Shown: positions 20,527 through 32,003, numbered from the stretch's first letter. The stretch is DNA of 64,000 nucleotides from Allorhizobium undicola ORS 992 = ATCC 700741 (GCF_000621665.1 NZ_JHXQ01000013.1:60403-124402), one strand, 5' to 3'. Notes: generated by a model not told the origin, from the sequence alone. A program made the numbers and translations.

Positions 20527-22200
20527 ATGCTGGTCCAGCTTTCGATCCGGGACATTGTGCTGATCGAGAGGCTGGATCTTGGCTTTTCGCAGGGTCTTTC
20601 CGTATTGACGGGTGAAACGGGCGCGGGCAAATCCATTCTTCTCGACAGTCTTTCACTGGCGCTGGGCGGGCGCGGTGATGGTGGCCTTGTGCGCCATGGC
20701 GAGGACAAGGGACAGGTAACAGCGGTTTTTGACGTGGGCGCGAGCCACGCCGCGCGTCTGCTTTTGCGCGAAAACGGCATTGATGACGATGGCGAACTGA
20801 TCTTCCGGCGGGTGCAATCCGCCGATGGCCGCACCCGCGCCTATGTCAACGATCAGCCGGTCAGCGTGCAGCTCATGCGGCAGGCAGGTCAGCATCTGGT
20901 GGAAATTCATGGCCAGCATGATGACCGCGCACTGGTGGACACGGGTGCCCATCGCATTCTGCTGGATGCCTTTGCGGGGCTGACCGAGGAAGCGCAGGCG
21001 CTGGGTGAGACCTATCGCCGCTGGCGCGAGGCAGAGCGGGCCTTCAAGACGCATCGCGCCCGCGTGGAGGCGGCGGCGCGTGAGGCTGATTATCTGCGCG
21101 CCTCCGTGGAGGAGCTGGAAGGGCTGAGCCCGCAGGAGGGCGAGGAAGAGGAGCTTGCCGAGCGCCGCGCCCGGATGCAGAAATCCGAACGCATTGCCGG
21201 TGACATTGCCGAGGCGAGCGAATTTCTGAACGGCAATGCCAGCCCCGTGCCGATGATCGCCTCGCTGATGCGGCGGCTGGAGCGCAAGAGCGGCGAGGCT
21301 CCCGGCCTGCTGGAAGAAACCGTTTCTCTGCTGGGCAGTGCGCTGGATACGCTTTCCAGCGCCCAGATGGAGGTGGAGGCCGCATTGCGCCGCACCGAGT
21401 TTGATCCGCGTGAGCTGGAGCGGGTGGAAGAGCGGCTGTTTGCCCTGCGCGCCGCTGGCCGCAAATTTTCGGTGGCCGTTGCCGATCTTCCGGCCCTTGC
21501 GGAAAAGATGATGACCGATCTGGCCGATCTCGATGCCGGCGAGGAAAAGCTGGCGCGGCTGGAAGCGGCGGTGACGGAAACCCGCGCCGTCTTCGATCAG
21601 GCGGCATCCGCCCTTTCGCAAAAGCGCAGCCATGCGGCTGCCGCCCTTGCCGATGCGGTGATGGCCGAGCTTCCGGCGCTCAAGCTGGAGCGGGCGCGTT
21701 TCATGGTGGAAGTGACTGCCGATCCCGCCAATGCGGCTGCGGAAGGCATCGATACGGTCGAGTTTCACGTGCAGACCAATCCCGGCACGCGGCCTGGGCC
21801 TATCATGAAAGTGGCCTCCGGTGGCGAGCTTTCGCGTTTTCTGCTGGCGCTCAAGGTGGCGCTTGCCGATCGCGGGTCGGCGCCCACGCTGGTTTTCGAT
21901 GAAATCGATACCGGAGTTGGTGGAGCGGTGGCAGATGCCATTGGCCAGCGGCTGAAAAGGCTTTCGGCGCGCGTGCAGGTTCTGTCCGTCACCCATGCGC
22001 CGCAGGTGGCGGCGCGTGCGGCAACGCATCTGCTGATTTCCAAGGGCCCGGCCAGCGCGGGAGATGAGCGCATCGCAACCCGTGTGGCAACCATTGGCCC
22101 GGACCATCGGCGGGAAGAAATCGCCCGGATGCTGGCGGGGGCCGAGGTGACGGACGAGGCCCGTGCTGCCGCCGCAAAGCTTCTGGCCGCCGAGAGCTGA
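20527..22200 (+). CDS. recN: DNA repair protein RecN
   Basis: SMC-like ATPase that acts early in double-strand break repair. At 557 residues it is full length. It begins with LSIRDIVLIERLDLGF and the Walker A GETGAGKS near residue 35, has a long central region of coiled coil with many Glu, Arg and Ala, and a C-terminal signature and Walker B (ASGGELSRFLLALK, LVFDEIDTGVGG) with SVTHAPQVAA. I saw no obvious LexA box in the short gap after bamD. Confidence 0.96.
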   Translation: MLVQLSIRDIVLIERLDLGFSQGLSVLTGETGAGKSILLDSLSLALGGRGDGGLVRHGEDKGQVTAVFDVGASHAARLLLRENGIDDDGELIFRRVQSADGRTRAYVNDQPVSVQLMRQAGQHLVEIHGQHDDRALVDTGAHRILLDAFAGLTEEAQALGETYRRWREAERAFKTHRARVEAAAREADYLRASVEELEGLSPQEGEEEELAERRARMQKSERIAGDIAEASEFLNGNASPVPMIASLMRRLERKSGEAPGLLEETVSLLGSALDTLSSAQMEVEAALRRTEFDPRELERVEERLFALRAAGRKFSVAVADLPALAEKMMTDLADLDAGEEKLARLEAAVTETRAVFDQAASALSQKRSHAAAALADAVMAELPALKLERARFMVEVTADPANAAAEGIDTVEFHVQTNPGTRPGPIMKVASGGELSRFLLALKVALADRGSAPTLVFDEIDTGVGGAVADAIGQRLKRLSARVQVLSVTHAPQVAARAATHLLISKGPASAGDERIATRVATIGPDHRREEIARMLAGAEVTDEARAAAAKLLAAES

Positions 22201-22321
22201 CAACCCCTCCGCCTCACGCGCGCGATGGAACAAGAGGGCGCTGTCATGCGTCTTCAGGCCATGCGCTGTTCCCTTTGTTTTCCCGTCTTTTCGCTCCCGT
22301 CTTTCTCTGCGATGGTGAGCC

Positions 22322-23770
22322 ATGATTGATCTGCTGCAAACCTATTGGCCGCATATTCTGGCCGTTGTTTCCACGCTGCTTGGCACGGTGGCGGCGGTGC
22401 ATGTGGCCATGACCAAGCGGGACGTGCGTTCCGCCATCGCCTGGGTTGGCGTCATCATTCTCTCACCCATTGTCGGGGCGGTGATTTATGGTCTGGTGGG
22501 GATCAACCGGGTCCGGCGGGCCAATTTCATGGCGCGGCGCAATCTCAGGCGCAGCCGCCTGCGTCAGGCGCTGGCGCCCTATGCCATCGAGCCCGGCGAG
22601 GTGGAAGCGCGTTTCGGCCCGCGGCTGGAACAGTTGCGGCGGCTGGGCGACAAGGTAGCGGGCCGGGCGCTGACCTCCGGCAACAGGCTGGAGCCGCTTC
22701 TCACCGGCGATGCCGCCTATGCGGCCATGCAGCAGGCCATCGATCAGGCCGAGCATGGCATCTTGATGGAAACCTATATTTTCGATCGCGACTCGGCGGG
22801 CATTGCCATGGCCGACCGGCTGATCGCGGCGGCAGCGCGCGGCGTGGAGGTGCGGGTGCTGGTGGATGCGGTGGGCGCCCGCTACAGCACACCCAGCATT
22901 CTGTCCTATCTGAAAGAGGGCGGGGTGAGGGTGGCCGCCTTCAATGGCCGCGTCATTACCGGGCTTCGAATGCCCTATGCGAACCTGCGCACCCACCGCA
23001 AAATCCTGGTGGTGGATGGGGCGCTGGCCTTTATGGGCGGCATGAATGTGCGCGAGGGCTTTTGTGGGCCGGATGCCTCCCGCGACACGCATTTCAGGGT
23101 GACGGGGCCGGTGGTGGCCGATCTCTTCGCGGTTGCCGCCGAAGACTGGACCTTCGAGACCGGCGAGGTTCTGAAGGGGGATGCATGGCAGATCCGGCTT
23201 TCTGCGGGGGAAGCGGGCACGGTGCCTTTCGTCCGGGCGGTGGCCTCCGGGCCGGACATCAATCTCGAGGTTAACCAGCGGGTGCTGATGGGGGCGTTTT
23301 CGGTGGCGGAACGTTCCATCCGCATCATGTCGCCCTATTTCCTGCCGGATAATGTGTTTCTTTCGGCGCTGGCAACGGCGGCGCGGCGCGGCGTGCAGGT
23401 TGAGATCATCGTGCCGTCCAGGAACAATCTGGCCATCGTCAGCCGCGCCATGACGGCGCAATTCGAGGCGATCCTGAAGAATGATTGCCGTATATTCCGT
23501 GCCAACGGGCCGTTCGATCATTCCAAGCTGCTGGTTGTGGACGGGCGGTGGGCCTATGTGGGCTCGTCCAATCTCGATTCGCGCTCGCTGCGCCTGAATT
23601 TCGAAATCGACCTTGAGGTCTACGATGACGATTTTGCAGGGTTTATAGAGCGTCGCATTGCGCAGAGCAGACATGGTGCGGAAGAAGTGACCTTGGACGC
23701 CCTGCGGGCAAGGCCTTTCGCGATCCGGTTGCTGGAACGTGTACTTTGGCTGGGTTCGCCCTATCTCTGA
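22322..23770 (+). CDS. Phospholipase D-family phosphatidyltransferase (cardiolipin synthase-like)
   Basis: Membrane-bound enzyme with two HKD motifs, probably a cardiolipin synthase (Cls type) that joins phosphatidylglycerol units. It has 482 residues. Two N-terminal transmembrane helices are typical (LLGTVAAVHVAMTKRDVRSA then IILSPIVGAVIYGLVG). HKD motifs are HRKILVVDGALAFMGGMN (near residue 227) and HSKLLVVDGRWAYVGSSNLD (near residue 400), the second followed by SRSLRLNFEIDLEVYD. The next gene begins 40 bp downstream and the two may form a unit. Other PLD-family lipid enzymes cannot be excluded. Confidence 0.85.
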   Translation: MIDLLQTYWPHILAVVSTLLGTVAAVHVAMTKRDVRSAIAWVGVIILSPIVGAVIYGLVGINRVRRANFMARRNLRRSRLRQALAPYAIEPGEVEARFGPRLEQLRRLGDKVAGRALTSGNRLEPLLTGDAAYAAMQQAIDQAEHGILMETYIFDRDSAGIAMADRLIAAAARGVEVRVLVDAVGARYSTPSILSYLKEGGVRVAAFNGRVITGLRMPYANLRTHRKILVVDGALAFMGGMNVREGFCGPDASRDTHFRVTGPVVADLFAVAAEDWTFETGEVLKGDAWQIRLSAGEAGTVPFVRAVASGPDINLEVNQRVLMGAFSVAERSIRIMSPYFLPDNVFLSALATAARRGVQVEIIVPSRNNLAIVSRAMTAQFEAILKNDCRIFRANGPFDHSKLLVVDGRWAYVGSSNLDSRSLRLNFEIDLEVYDDDFAGFIERRIAQSRHGAEEVTLDALRARPFAIRLLERVLWLGSPYL

Positions 23771-23810
23771 TCGGGACAAGTTTTCAAAACCGGCGGCGGT
23801 ATTGCATGTG

Positions 23811-24659
23811 ATGAAGAAAAAAGACCATAACCTTGCCGCGCAGGTCATGGCGTCCCTGCGCAACCGGCGCGGGCGGCCTGTGACGGCGGTAGCGGATACG
23901 GAAAGGCCCGGCCTGCGGGTGGCATCCTACAATGTGCATAAATGCGTGGGAACGGATCGCCGCTTCGATCCCGACCGCGTCATGCAGGTCATTCGGGAAA
24001 TCGGGCCGGATGTGATTGCCCTTCAGGAAGCCGACAGACGGTTCGGCGACCGGGTGGGGCTGCTGGACATGGCCCGCCTCAGCCATGAAATGGGGCTGAC
24101 GCGGGTGCCGGTTTCAGGAATGCCGCGCTCGCATGGCTGGCGTGGCAACGTGTTGTTGTTTCGCGAAGGCATGGTGCGCGATGTGCGGCCCTGCGTGCTG
24201 CCGGGGCTGGAGCCGCGCGGCGCGGTGGTGGCGGAAATCGACCTGGGCGAAGGGCGGGAATTGCGGATCATTGCCGCCCATCTTGGCCTGTTGCGCTGGG
24301 CCAGGCGCCAGCAGGCGGATTTCATTCTGGATTTGATCAAGGCCCGCAGCGATTGCCCGACGGTGCTGATGGGCGATTTCAACGAGTGGAGGGTTGGTCC
24401 AGGCTCGGCCTTGACCCGTTTCGAGCCGGTGTTCGGGCCTTTACCCGCGCCTGTTCCAAGCTTTCCCGCCCGCTTGCCGGTGCTGGCGCTCGACCGCATT
24501 TTGACCAACCGGCCGGGCGTTCTGTCGGATATTGCCGTGCATGACAGCCCGCTGGCACGGCTTGCCTCCGACCATCTGCCGCTCAAGGCCCGGATCGATC
24601 TCACCGCCGCTGCCAAAGCGCAGCAAGAGGGCTTTTCCTCCGGCGATTTTTCGCTATGA
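23811..24659 (+). CDS. Endonuclease/exonuclease/phosphatase (EEP) family protein
   Basis: A Mg-dependent phosphoesterase of the DNase I / exonuclease III / sphingomyelinase fold. Motifs in order are VASYNVHKCVG, IALQEADRR (catalytic Glu), MGDFNEWR, and SDHLPLKA at the end. I start at the ATG at 23811 (282 residues); the frame is open upstream into the previous gene. Substrate is unknown. Similar proteins often sit next to cardiolipin synthase-like genes, so a phospholipid or phosphodiester substrate is possible. There is no signal peptide that I can recognise, so it is probably cytoplasmic. Confidence 0.8.
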   Translation: MKKKDHNLAAQVMASLRNRRGRPVTAVADTERPGLRVASYNVHKCVGTDRRFDPDRVMQVIREIGPDVIALQEADRRFGDRVGLLDMARLSHEMGLTRVPVSGMPRSHGWRGNVLLFREGMVRDVRPCVLPGLEPRGAVVAEIDLGEGRELRIIAAHLGLLRWARRQQADFILDLIKARSDCPTVLMGDFNEWRVGPGSALTRFEPVFGPLPAPVPSFPARLPVLALDRILTNRPGVLSDIAVHDSPLARLASDHLPLKARIDLTAAAKAQQEGFSSGDFSL

Positions 24660-26843
<2,184 letters not shown>

Positions 26844-27036
26844 TCGAGAATGGCCTGTTTGAGTGCTTCAGCAATTTATAATTACACTAAAATACATACG
26901 CTCCTTGCTTTGTGTATTTTGTGATGAAAACCGGTTTATACCTTTGCTGAAACGGTGATCGGTGCCGATCCACATCTTGAAATTGATCTTCCACCATGCA
27001 TGGTTGTTGCCGCGTTGTCGGGTGCGGGATTGTCCT

Positions 27037-27139
27037 AGAGCACTTCCGGTGAACACGGGTTCACCTACAATGCTCTAACTTCTTGTTTCGGCGCATTTCC
27101 GGACGCAAAACCGACTACACTTTTGCTGGAAATGCTCTA
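27037..27139. repeat. Two adjacent palindromic repeat elements
   Basis: The first (27037-27076) has AGAGCA and TGCTCT ends with an inner GTGAAC/GTTCAC pair. The second (27093-27139) is the dispersed hairpin family in reverse orientation, GCATTTCCGG to GGAAATGCTCT. They fill the middle of the ligA to secreted-protein gap (26844-27187), which otherwise shows only AT-rich sequence and no supported gene. Confidence 0.7.
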
Positions 27140-27187
27140 GCAAATCCGTCTTTCGATGATGCATGACTTTTGTTTTGTGGGGACATT

Positions 27188-27526
27188 ATGCGTATCTTCA
27201 AGCTTTTCGGGCTTGGTCTGGCCGCTTTCACGGTCATGACCGGCACACCTTACTCTGCCGACAGCCATCGGTTCGTCTTCGTCAACGATACCAAGGCCGC
27301 CCTTATCCGCCTGACCTTCCGTTCCATCGATGGAAAGGGCGGCAAGACGGAAGTGCTGAACAAGCACGGCCTTGGCATTGGCAAGAGCCGGGTGATTTCC
27401 GTACCCAATGACGGCACCTGCAAATACGGCGTTCTGGGCGAGTTCGAGCAGGATGGCGGCTATTACGACCTGATGGACAAGGTCGATCTGTGCGGCGTTG
27501 GCCGTTACACGCTGCGCGACCGCTAA
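27188..27526 (+). CDS. Small secreted protein, copy 1 of tandem pair
   Basis: 112 residues, no family that I recognise. A hydrophobic N-terminal signal (MRIFKLFGLGLAAFTVMTG) suggests export to the periplasm. The mature part has about 90 residues with two Cys (CKYG and DLCGVG) that could form a disulfide. It is clearly related to the protein at 27754: both share LTFR or VTFR, DGKG, EVLN, GKSR, CKY and DLC-VG-YT in the same order. I start at 27188, after GGGGAC, rather than at the in-frame ATG at 27170. Confidence 0.75.
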   Translation: MRIFKLFGLGLAAFTVMTGTPYSADSHRFVFVNDTKAALIRLTFRSIDGKGGKTEVLNKHGLGIGKSRVISVPNDGTCKYGVLGEFEQDGGYYDLMDKVDLCGVGRYTLRDR

Positions 27527-27529
27527 TAG

Positions 27530-27650
27530 CAAGGCTCGAAGATGCGAACGCATCCTCGCCTTGAGGGGATTTCGAATATCTCAACTGCGTCAGAGGCCTG
27601 AGATATTCGAAAGGAGAATACCAAGGGTCATTTTCAATGACCCTTGGTAT
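27530..27650. repeat. Composite three-hairpin repeat, copy 1
   Basis: Three hairpins follow one another. 27530-27563 pairs CAAGGCTCGAAGATGC with GCATCCTCGCCTTG imperfectly. The second pairs TTTCGAATATCTCA perfectly with TGAGATATTCGAAA. The third (27618-27650) is a perfect 15-bp stem (ATACCAAGGGTCATT) with loop TTC. A second full copy lies at 34747 and partial copies near 40005 and 60655. It lies between the two paralogous secreted-protein genes. I recall similar repeats in Brucella-related genomes, but cannot confirm it here. Confidence 0.85.
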
Positions 27651-27753
27651 AAGCCCGCCGACAGGATCGGGACCAGAATTGGCCGATGGCGGCGCTTGAA
27701 TGTGTCGTCATCCCGTTGCATGGCTGGAACGGTCTTTTGCATCGGGGGTTTTC

Positions 27754-28083
27754 ATGCGCTTCGTCACCGTTTCAGGCATTGCTTTTGCAACATTGTTTTC
27801 CGGCTCGGCCATGGCGGCGGAAAGCCATCAGATCACCCTGGAAAATCATAGCAAAGCCGCCATTGTGCGCGTGACGTTCCGTCCGCTTGATGGAAAGGGT
27901 GCGAAGGTCGAGGTGCTGAACCGTAAAAGCATCGGCGCGGGCAAGAGCCGGACGGTTTCTGTTCCGACAGACGGAAAATCCTGCAAATATGCGCTGCTGG
28001 CAGAATTCGAGCCCGATGCAGAGCTTTACGACGTTACCGACAAGCTCGATCTTTGCGAGGTTGGCACCTATACGATCGAATAG
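27754..28083 (+). CDS. Small secreted protein, copy 2 of tandem pair
   Basis: 109 residues. The signal peptide ends in a classic AMA-A site (LFSGSAMAAESH), so the mature protein of about 87 residues is periplasmic or secreted. About half the aligned positions match the upstream copy, with the same two Cys. The start at 27754 follows a GGGGG run and gives a normal signal peptide; the frame upstream to 27700 is unlikely. Function unknown. Tandem duplication with a repeat between the copies is the main context. Confidence 0.78.
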   Translation: MRFVTVSGIAFATLFSGSAMAAESHQITLENHSKAAIVRVTFRPLDGKGAKVEVLNRKSIGAGKSRTVSVPTDGKSCKYALLAEFEPDAELYDVTDKLDLCEVGTYTIE

Positions 28084-28152
28084 GCCTGAAGCATTTCCGG
28101 GAAATCTCGCCGCCGGTTTTCCGGTCCGCGCAACGCTGATTACCCAGAGATC

Positions 28153-28563
28153 CTATGGTTCGGTCATGCCGACGGCGGAGAGCCGGAGGGTCTTGTCTTT
28201 CGGATCGTGGGTGAAGATCAGCGCGCCGCGGGCGCGTGAATGGGCTGGAACATAATCGAAGGTCACTTCCGCACCTTCCAGCGGTTCGCTGCCGTCAAGA
28301 ACTTCGCCGCGCACCTCTACACCTGCCGCGGAACTGGGCGCGTGATTGCGAATTTCGAAATTCACGCGCCAGCCAGCCTCCAGACGGTCGGTTCCGAGCT
28401 TGTGAATGGTCAGATCCGGTGGGGCGCTGGTGGCGGTTACGGCCTCATAGCCGATCCAGCCTATCAAGGCGGCAACCACCAGCGTGGAGACGGCGCCAAC
28501 CACCCATTCCAGCCAATGCGGCGCGGCGTTTTCGATATTTCCGCCCTGTTTCGTGATGGTCAT
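28153..28563 (-). CDS. TIGR02588 family membrane-anchored protein
   Basis: 136 residues: one N-terminal transmembrane helix (WLEWVVGAVSTLVVAALIGWIGYEA) and a soluble domain of about 85 residues that looks like a small beta-sandwich (NFEIRNHAPSSAAGVEVRGEVLDG). The family is uncharacterised. It lies 10 bp downstream of the TIGR02587 membrane protein on the same strand, the usual arrangement of the two families, so a joint membrane complex is likely. Confidence 0.75.
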   Translation of the reverse strand: MTITKQGGNIENAAPHWLEWVVGAVSTLVVAALIGWIGYEAVTATSAPPDLTIHKLGTDRLEAGWRVNFEIRNHAPSSAAGVEVRGEVLDGSEPLEGAEVTFDYVPAHSRARGALIFTHDPKDKTLRLSAVGMTEP

Positions 28564-28573
28564 GGCAGCGGCC

Positions 28574-29419
28574 TCATAAAATCAACCGTGAAGCGGCCGC
28601 GCCCACCGCGGCAGGAAAGCCCAGAACAATAACGGTCATGGTGATTTCGAAAGCTCCCGTGTCATCCATTCTGCCGAAGAGCCAGAGAAGCAAGGCACTG
28701 ACCAGCAGGGCAACGACATAACCGGGCAGGGTAAAGCGGATCAGTGCGTGCCAGCCCGGAACGCCCTCTTCGAGCCTATGGCCGCCCGGAAAGGAGAGTG
28801 TGTAGACAAAGCCGTGCATGAGCAGGATGGAGAGCGCGATCAATACCAGCGCGTGCCAGGCCGTCATCTTGTAGGCGATCAGAATCATCTCTTCGGTTGG
28901 CGCCATGTTGAAGGCAAGGAACATGGCCCCGGTGGCCATCATCAGCATTTCGATGACGTAACCCGTTTCCGAGGCGTTGCCGTCATCGTCGTCTTCCCCC
29001 ATTTCGGAGCGGGCTTGAAGCTGACTGCGCCCCAGCATGGCGCCAATGCTGGCTGGTACCGCCTGAATGGCAATCTTGCCGATTGTTTCGCGAAGAGGCA
29101 TGTCAAAAGTCATGACTCCGAAAACGGCAAGAATCATGGCGCTTGCCAAAATACCCAGCGCATAGGCGATCACAGCATCGCGAGCGGCATCCCGCCAGCC
29201 GATCGTGCGTTCAAAGCCGATGCGGTGCGCCAATATGACAAGGACGGGAATATTGAGAAGCAGCAGCAGAAAAAGCCTGAGCCGATCCATGTAGAAGCCG
29301 AGAAACCACATTTCCATGGTCATCAGCATTGGCAGGGAAAACAAAAGCGAGCCGGCAAGGCCCCGCGCCAGTCCAAGGAAACTGAGATGCCTGCCTGTTG
29401 AAAGCGCCGCATTGGTCAT
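28574..29419 (-). CDS. TIGR02587 (DUF2391) family integral membrane protein
   Basis: 281 residues with about seven hydrophobic helices and a short acidic loop (GEDDDDGNASE) near residue 145. Uncharacterised family, paired with TIGR02588 in many rhizobia. GAGGGGGA stands a few bases before the ATG. Role unknown; localisation is the inner membrane. Confidence 0.78.
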   Translation of the reverse strand: MTNAALSTGRHLSFLGLARGLAGSLLFSLPMLMTMEMWFLGFYMDRLRLFLLLLLNIPVLVILAHRIGFERTIGWRDAARDAVIAYALGILASAMILAVFGVMTFDMPLRETIGKIAIQAVPASIGAMLGRSQLQARSEMGEDDDDGNASETGYVIEMLMMATGAMFLAFNMAPTEEMILIAYKMTAWHALVLIALSILLMHGFVYTLSFPGGHRLEEGVPGWHALIRFTLPGYVVALLVSALLLWLFGRMDDTGAFEITMTVIVLGFPAAVGAAASRLIL

Positions 29420-29547
29420 GGACGTCCCCCTCGCTGTCCAAAACCATCAGGCCGCAAAAGGTTCCACATCCGCGTGGACGCCAAATCCCGCCCGGCAAAG
29501 ACAGGCTTTACCGGGCGGGATCATGTGAGTGTCATCGGGGATTCAAA

Positions 29548-29702
29548 GCATTTTCAGGAAAAGTGGACACCGGTTTTCCGTTCGAAAATGCGCCAAAGAA
29601 GAGCATTTTCAGGAAAAGTGGACACCGGTTTTCCGTCCGAAAATGCGTCAAAGAAGAGCATTTTCAGGAAAAGTGGAGACCGGTTTTCCGTTCGAAAATG
29701 CC
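29548..29702. repeat. Tandem array of three hairpin repeats, 55-bp period
   Basis: Units start at 29548, 29603 and 29658 with the same arms as the 11221 array (GCATTTTC and GAAAATGC). The array ends against the stop codon of the minus-strand helicase gene (29703), so it lies in that gene's 3' untranslated region. The small frames across it are artefacts of the repeat. Confidence 0.92.
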
Positions 29703-31697
29703 TTAGCCGTTGGATTTACCCTTGCGGGGCTTTTTCCGATCGGCACCTGCGGGGCCACGATCGTCGAAGCGCGGCTTGTCGGTGCGGAAGGGCTTGTCGG
29801 CCTTGAATGGACGGTCGGACTTTGCGGGCTTGTCGCCGGTAAAGCTGCGGGCAGGGCGCTCGCCCTTTGGCTTCCAGTCGTCGCGGCGCGGCTTGGCGCG
29901 GGGCGCATCGCCCCAGACTTCGGCATCGGCCTTTTGCATGTCGTCCTTGAAGCGGGGCCTGGACGGGCGGGCGCCTGCGTCCGCGCGATCGCCATAGGGC
30001 TTGCGTTCACGCGGTGCCTTGGGGGAAGCGGAGAAATCCGGCATTCCCTTGACCGGGCGCACCTGAATGCCACGATCCAGCGTCTTGTTCGGGCCGATGG
30101 CGGCCAGGAACTGATCCACGCCATCCTCGGCGATTTCCACAAAGGTTTCTTCCGGCTGCATCTTGATGGCGCCGATTTCAGCCTTGGTGATCTGGCCGTT
30201 GCGGCACAGCATGGGAATGAGCCAGCGCGGTTCGGCATTCTGCCGCCGTCCGACGGAAAGCGAGAACCACCGGCTGGGGCCAAAGGCATCGCGCGGGCGG
30301 CTTTCGCGGTGGGGCGGCGCCTCGCGGCCATCGCTGGCAAAATCCTCGCGGTCGCGGCGCGGACGCTTCTGCGGATCGACCGTTACCGGCACCAGATCTT
30401 CAGGCGCCGAGCGGCTGGCGCGATAGTTGCGGATGAAGGCAGCGGCAAGCTTTTCCGCGCCATGTTCGGCCAGCAGACGTTCGACCATGGCGGCTTCGTC
30501 TTCGCCCACCGGATCGGCAAGCGTGGCTTCTGCCAGCAAACGCTCGTCGTCGCGGGCCAGAACCTCGTCGGCGGTGGGCGGAAGCGCCCATGTGGGCCGC
30601 ACATTTGCGCCATCCAGCAGGCGTTCGGCCTTGCGACGCAGGTTCACCGGCACGACAAGCGCTGAAACACCCTTGTTTCCGGCGCGGCCCGTGCGGCCGG
30701 AACGATGCAGCAGCGTTTCGGAATTGGTGGGAAGATCGGCGTGGATCACCAGCTCCAGGCCCGGCAGATCGATGCCGCGGGCGGCGACATCCGTGGCGAT
30801 GCACACGCGGGCGCGCCCGTCGCGCATGGCCTGAAGGGCATGGGTGCGCTCGTTTTGCGAAAGCTCGCCGGAAAGCGCCACCACCGAAAAGCCGCGATTA
30901 TGCAGCCGCGCCGTCAGATGGTTGACATTGGCGCGGGTGGAGCAGAACACGATGGCATTGCGCGCCTCGTAAAAGCGCAGCATGTTGATGATGGCGTTTT
31001 CCTTGTCGGAGGGGGAAACCATCAGGGCGCGATATTCGATATCGACATGCTGTTTCTTTTCCGCCGCCGTCTCGATGCGCCGGGCATCGGCCTTCTGATA
31101 GCTGCGGGCAAGATCGGCAATGGCGCGCGGCACCGTGGCCGAGAACATCAGGGTGCGGCGATCTTCCGGCGCCTGCTCCAGAATGAATTCCAGATCCTCG
31201 CGGAAGCCGAGATCGAGCATCTCGTCGGCCTCGTCCAGCACCACGGCGCGGATTTCCGACATGTCGAGCGCGCCACGGGTGATATGATCGCGAAGACGCC
31301 CCGGCGTGCCGACGACGATATGCGCACCACGCTCCAGCGCACGGCGCTCGTTGCGAATATCCATGCCGCCAACGCAGGAGGCAATGATGGCGCCGGTCAT
31401 TTCATAAAGCCATTCCAGCTCGCGTTTTACCTGAAGGGCAAGCTCGCGCGTGGGCGCAATGGCCAGCGCCAGCGGAAAGCCCGCACGGCCAAAGCGCGCC
31501 TGTCCGTCCAGAAGGTCGGAGGCCATGGCAATGCCAAAGGCAACCGTCTTGCCGGAGCCGGTCTGGGCGGAAACAAGCGCGTCCTGACCTTCGAGATCGG
31601 GGCTCAGCATGGCCTGCTGAACGGGAGTCAGGGTCTCATAGCCGCGTTTCAGCAAGGCCTCGGCAATTGCCGGGACGATGCCGTCAAAATTCGTCAT
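29703..31697 (-). CDS. DEAD-box ATP-dependent RNA helicase (DeaD/CsdA-like)
   Basis: RNA helicase for ribosome assembly or RNA turnover. From the ATG at 31697 (start MTNFDGIVPAI) it has 664 residues; the longer frame to 31739 is unlikely. Motifs in order are Q motif (ETLTPVQQAM), AQTGSGKT, PTRELALQV, VGTPGRL, VLDEADEMLDLGF, SATV, and HRSGRTGRAG. After the core comes a DbpA-type RNA-binding segment and a C-terminal tail of about 110 residues very rich in Lys, Arg and Asp (DRPFKADKPFRTDKPRF). The tail is typical of DeaD homologues. It is divergent from the chemoreceptor at 32004. Confidence 0.92.
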   Translation of the reverse strand: MTNFDGIVPAIAEALLKRGYETLTPVQQAMLSPDLEGQDALVSAQTGSGKTVAFGIAMASDLLDGQARFGRAGFPLALAIAPTRELALQVKRELEWLYEMTGAIIASCVGGMDIRNERRALERGAHIVVGTPGRLRDHITRGALDMSEIRAVVLDEADEMLDLGFREDLEFILEQAPEDRRTLMFSATVPRAIADLARSYQKADARRIETAAEKKQHVDIEYRALMVSPSDKENAIINMLRFYEARNAIVFCSTRANVNHLTARLHNRGFSVVALSGELSQNERTHALQAMRDGRARVCIATDVAARGIDLPGLELVIHADLPTNSETLLHRSGRTGRAGNKGVSALVVPVNLRRKAERLLDGANVRPTWALPPTADEVLARDDERLLAEATLADPVGEDEAAMVERLLAEHGAEKLAAAFIRNYRASRSAPEDLVPVTVDPQKRPRRDREDFASDGREAPPHRESRPRDAFGPSRWFSLSVGRRQNAEPRWLIPMLCRNGQITKAEIGAIKMQPEETFVEIAEDGVDQFLAAIGPNKTLDRGIQVRPVKGMPDFSASPKAPRERKPYGDRADAGARPSRPRFKDDMQKADAEVWGDAPRAKPRRDDWKPKGERPARSFTGDKPAKSDRPFKADKPFRTDKPRFDDRGPAGADRKKPRKGKSNG

Positions 31698-32003
31698 CGG
31701 TTTATCTTTCGAAATGAGTAAGGCAGGCCCGTGGCACAATGGCGCGGCGCGGGCGGCATGTTTGACGCCTTCCTAATCGCCAATGGCCGGAAAGTACAGC
31801 GGCAATTTCGCGGCATGGATAATGGAGGCATCCGGCAAACGCGGCCAAAGCAGGGAGATGCACCAGCGCAGGCGGCAGTTTCAAAAAATGCAATCTGCGA
31901 TGCATGTTTTTTAGCATTACGTTAAATTGTGCTTCGCAAAATGGTCCCCGGTCTGTTGTGCGGCGTGCGCGGTAAAGCCGCGCCCGAGAGTGGGGATTGT
32001 TCG

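Noticed and set aside
26844..27187. Small gene in the AT-rich stretch after ligA
   Set aside because: The minus-strand frame of 62 codons has no ribosome-binding site and includes part of a repeat.
29474..29806. Plus-strand frames across the hairpin arrays (also at 11048-11536 and 33796-34056)
   Set aside because: The repeated protein sequence (FRKSGHRFSVRKC and similar) is just the translated repeat. The period of 55 bp shifts frame from unit to unit, so different frames pass through it.
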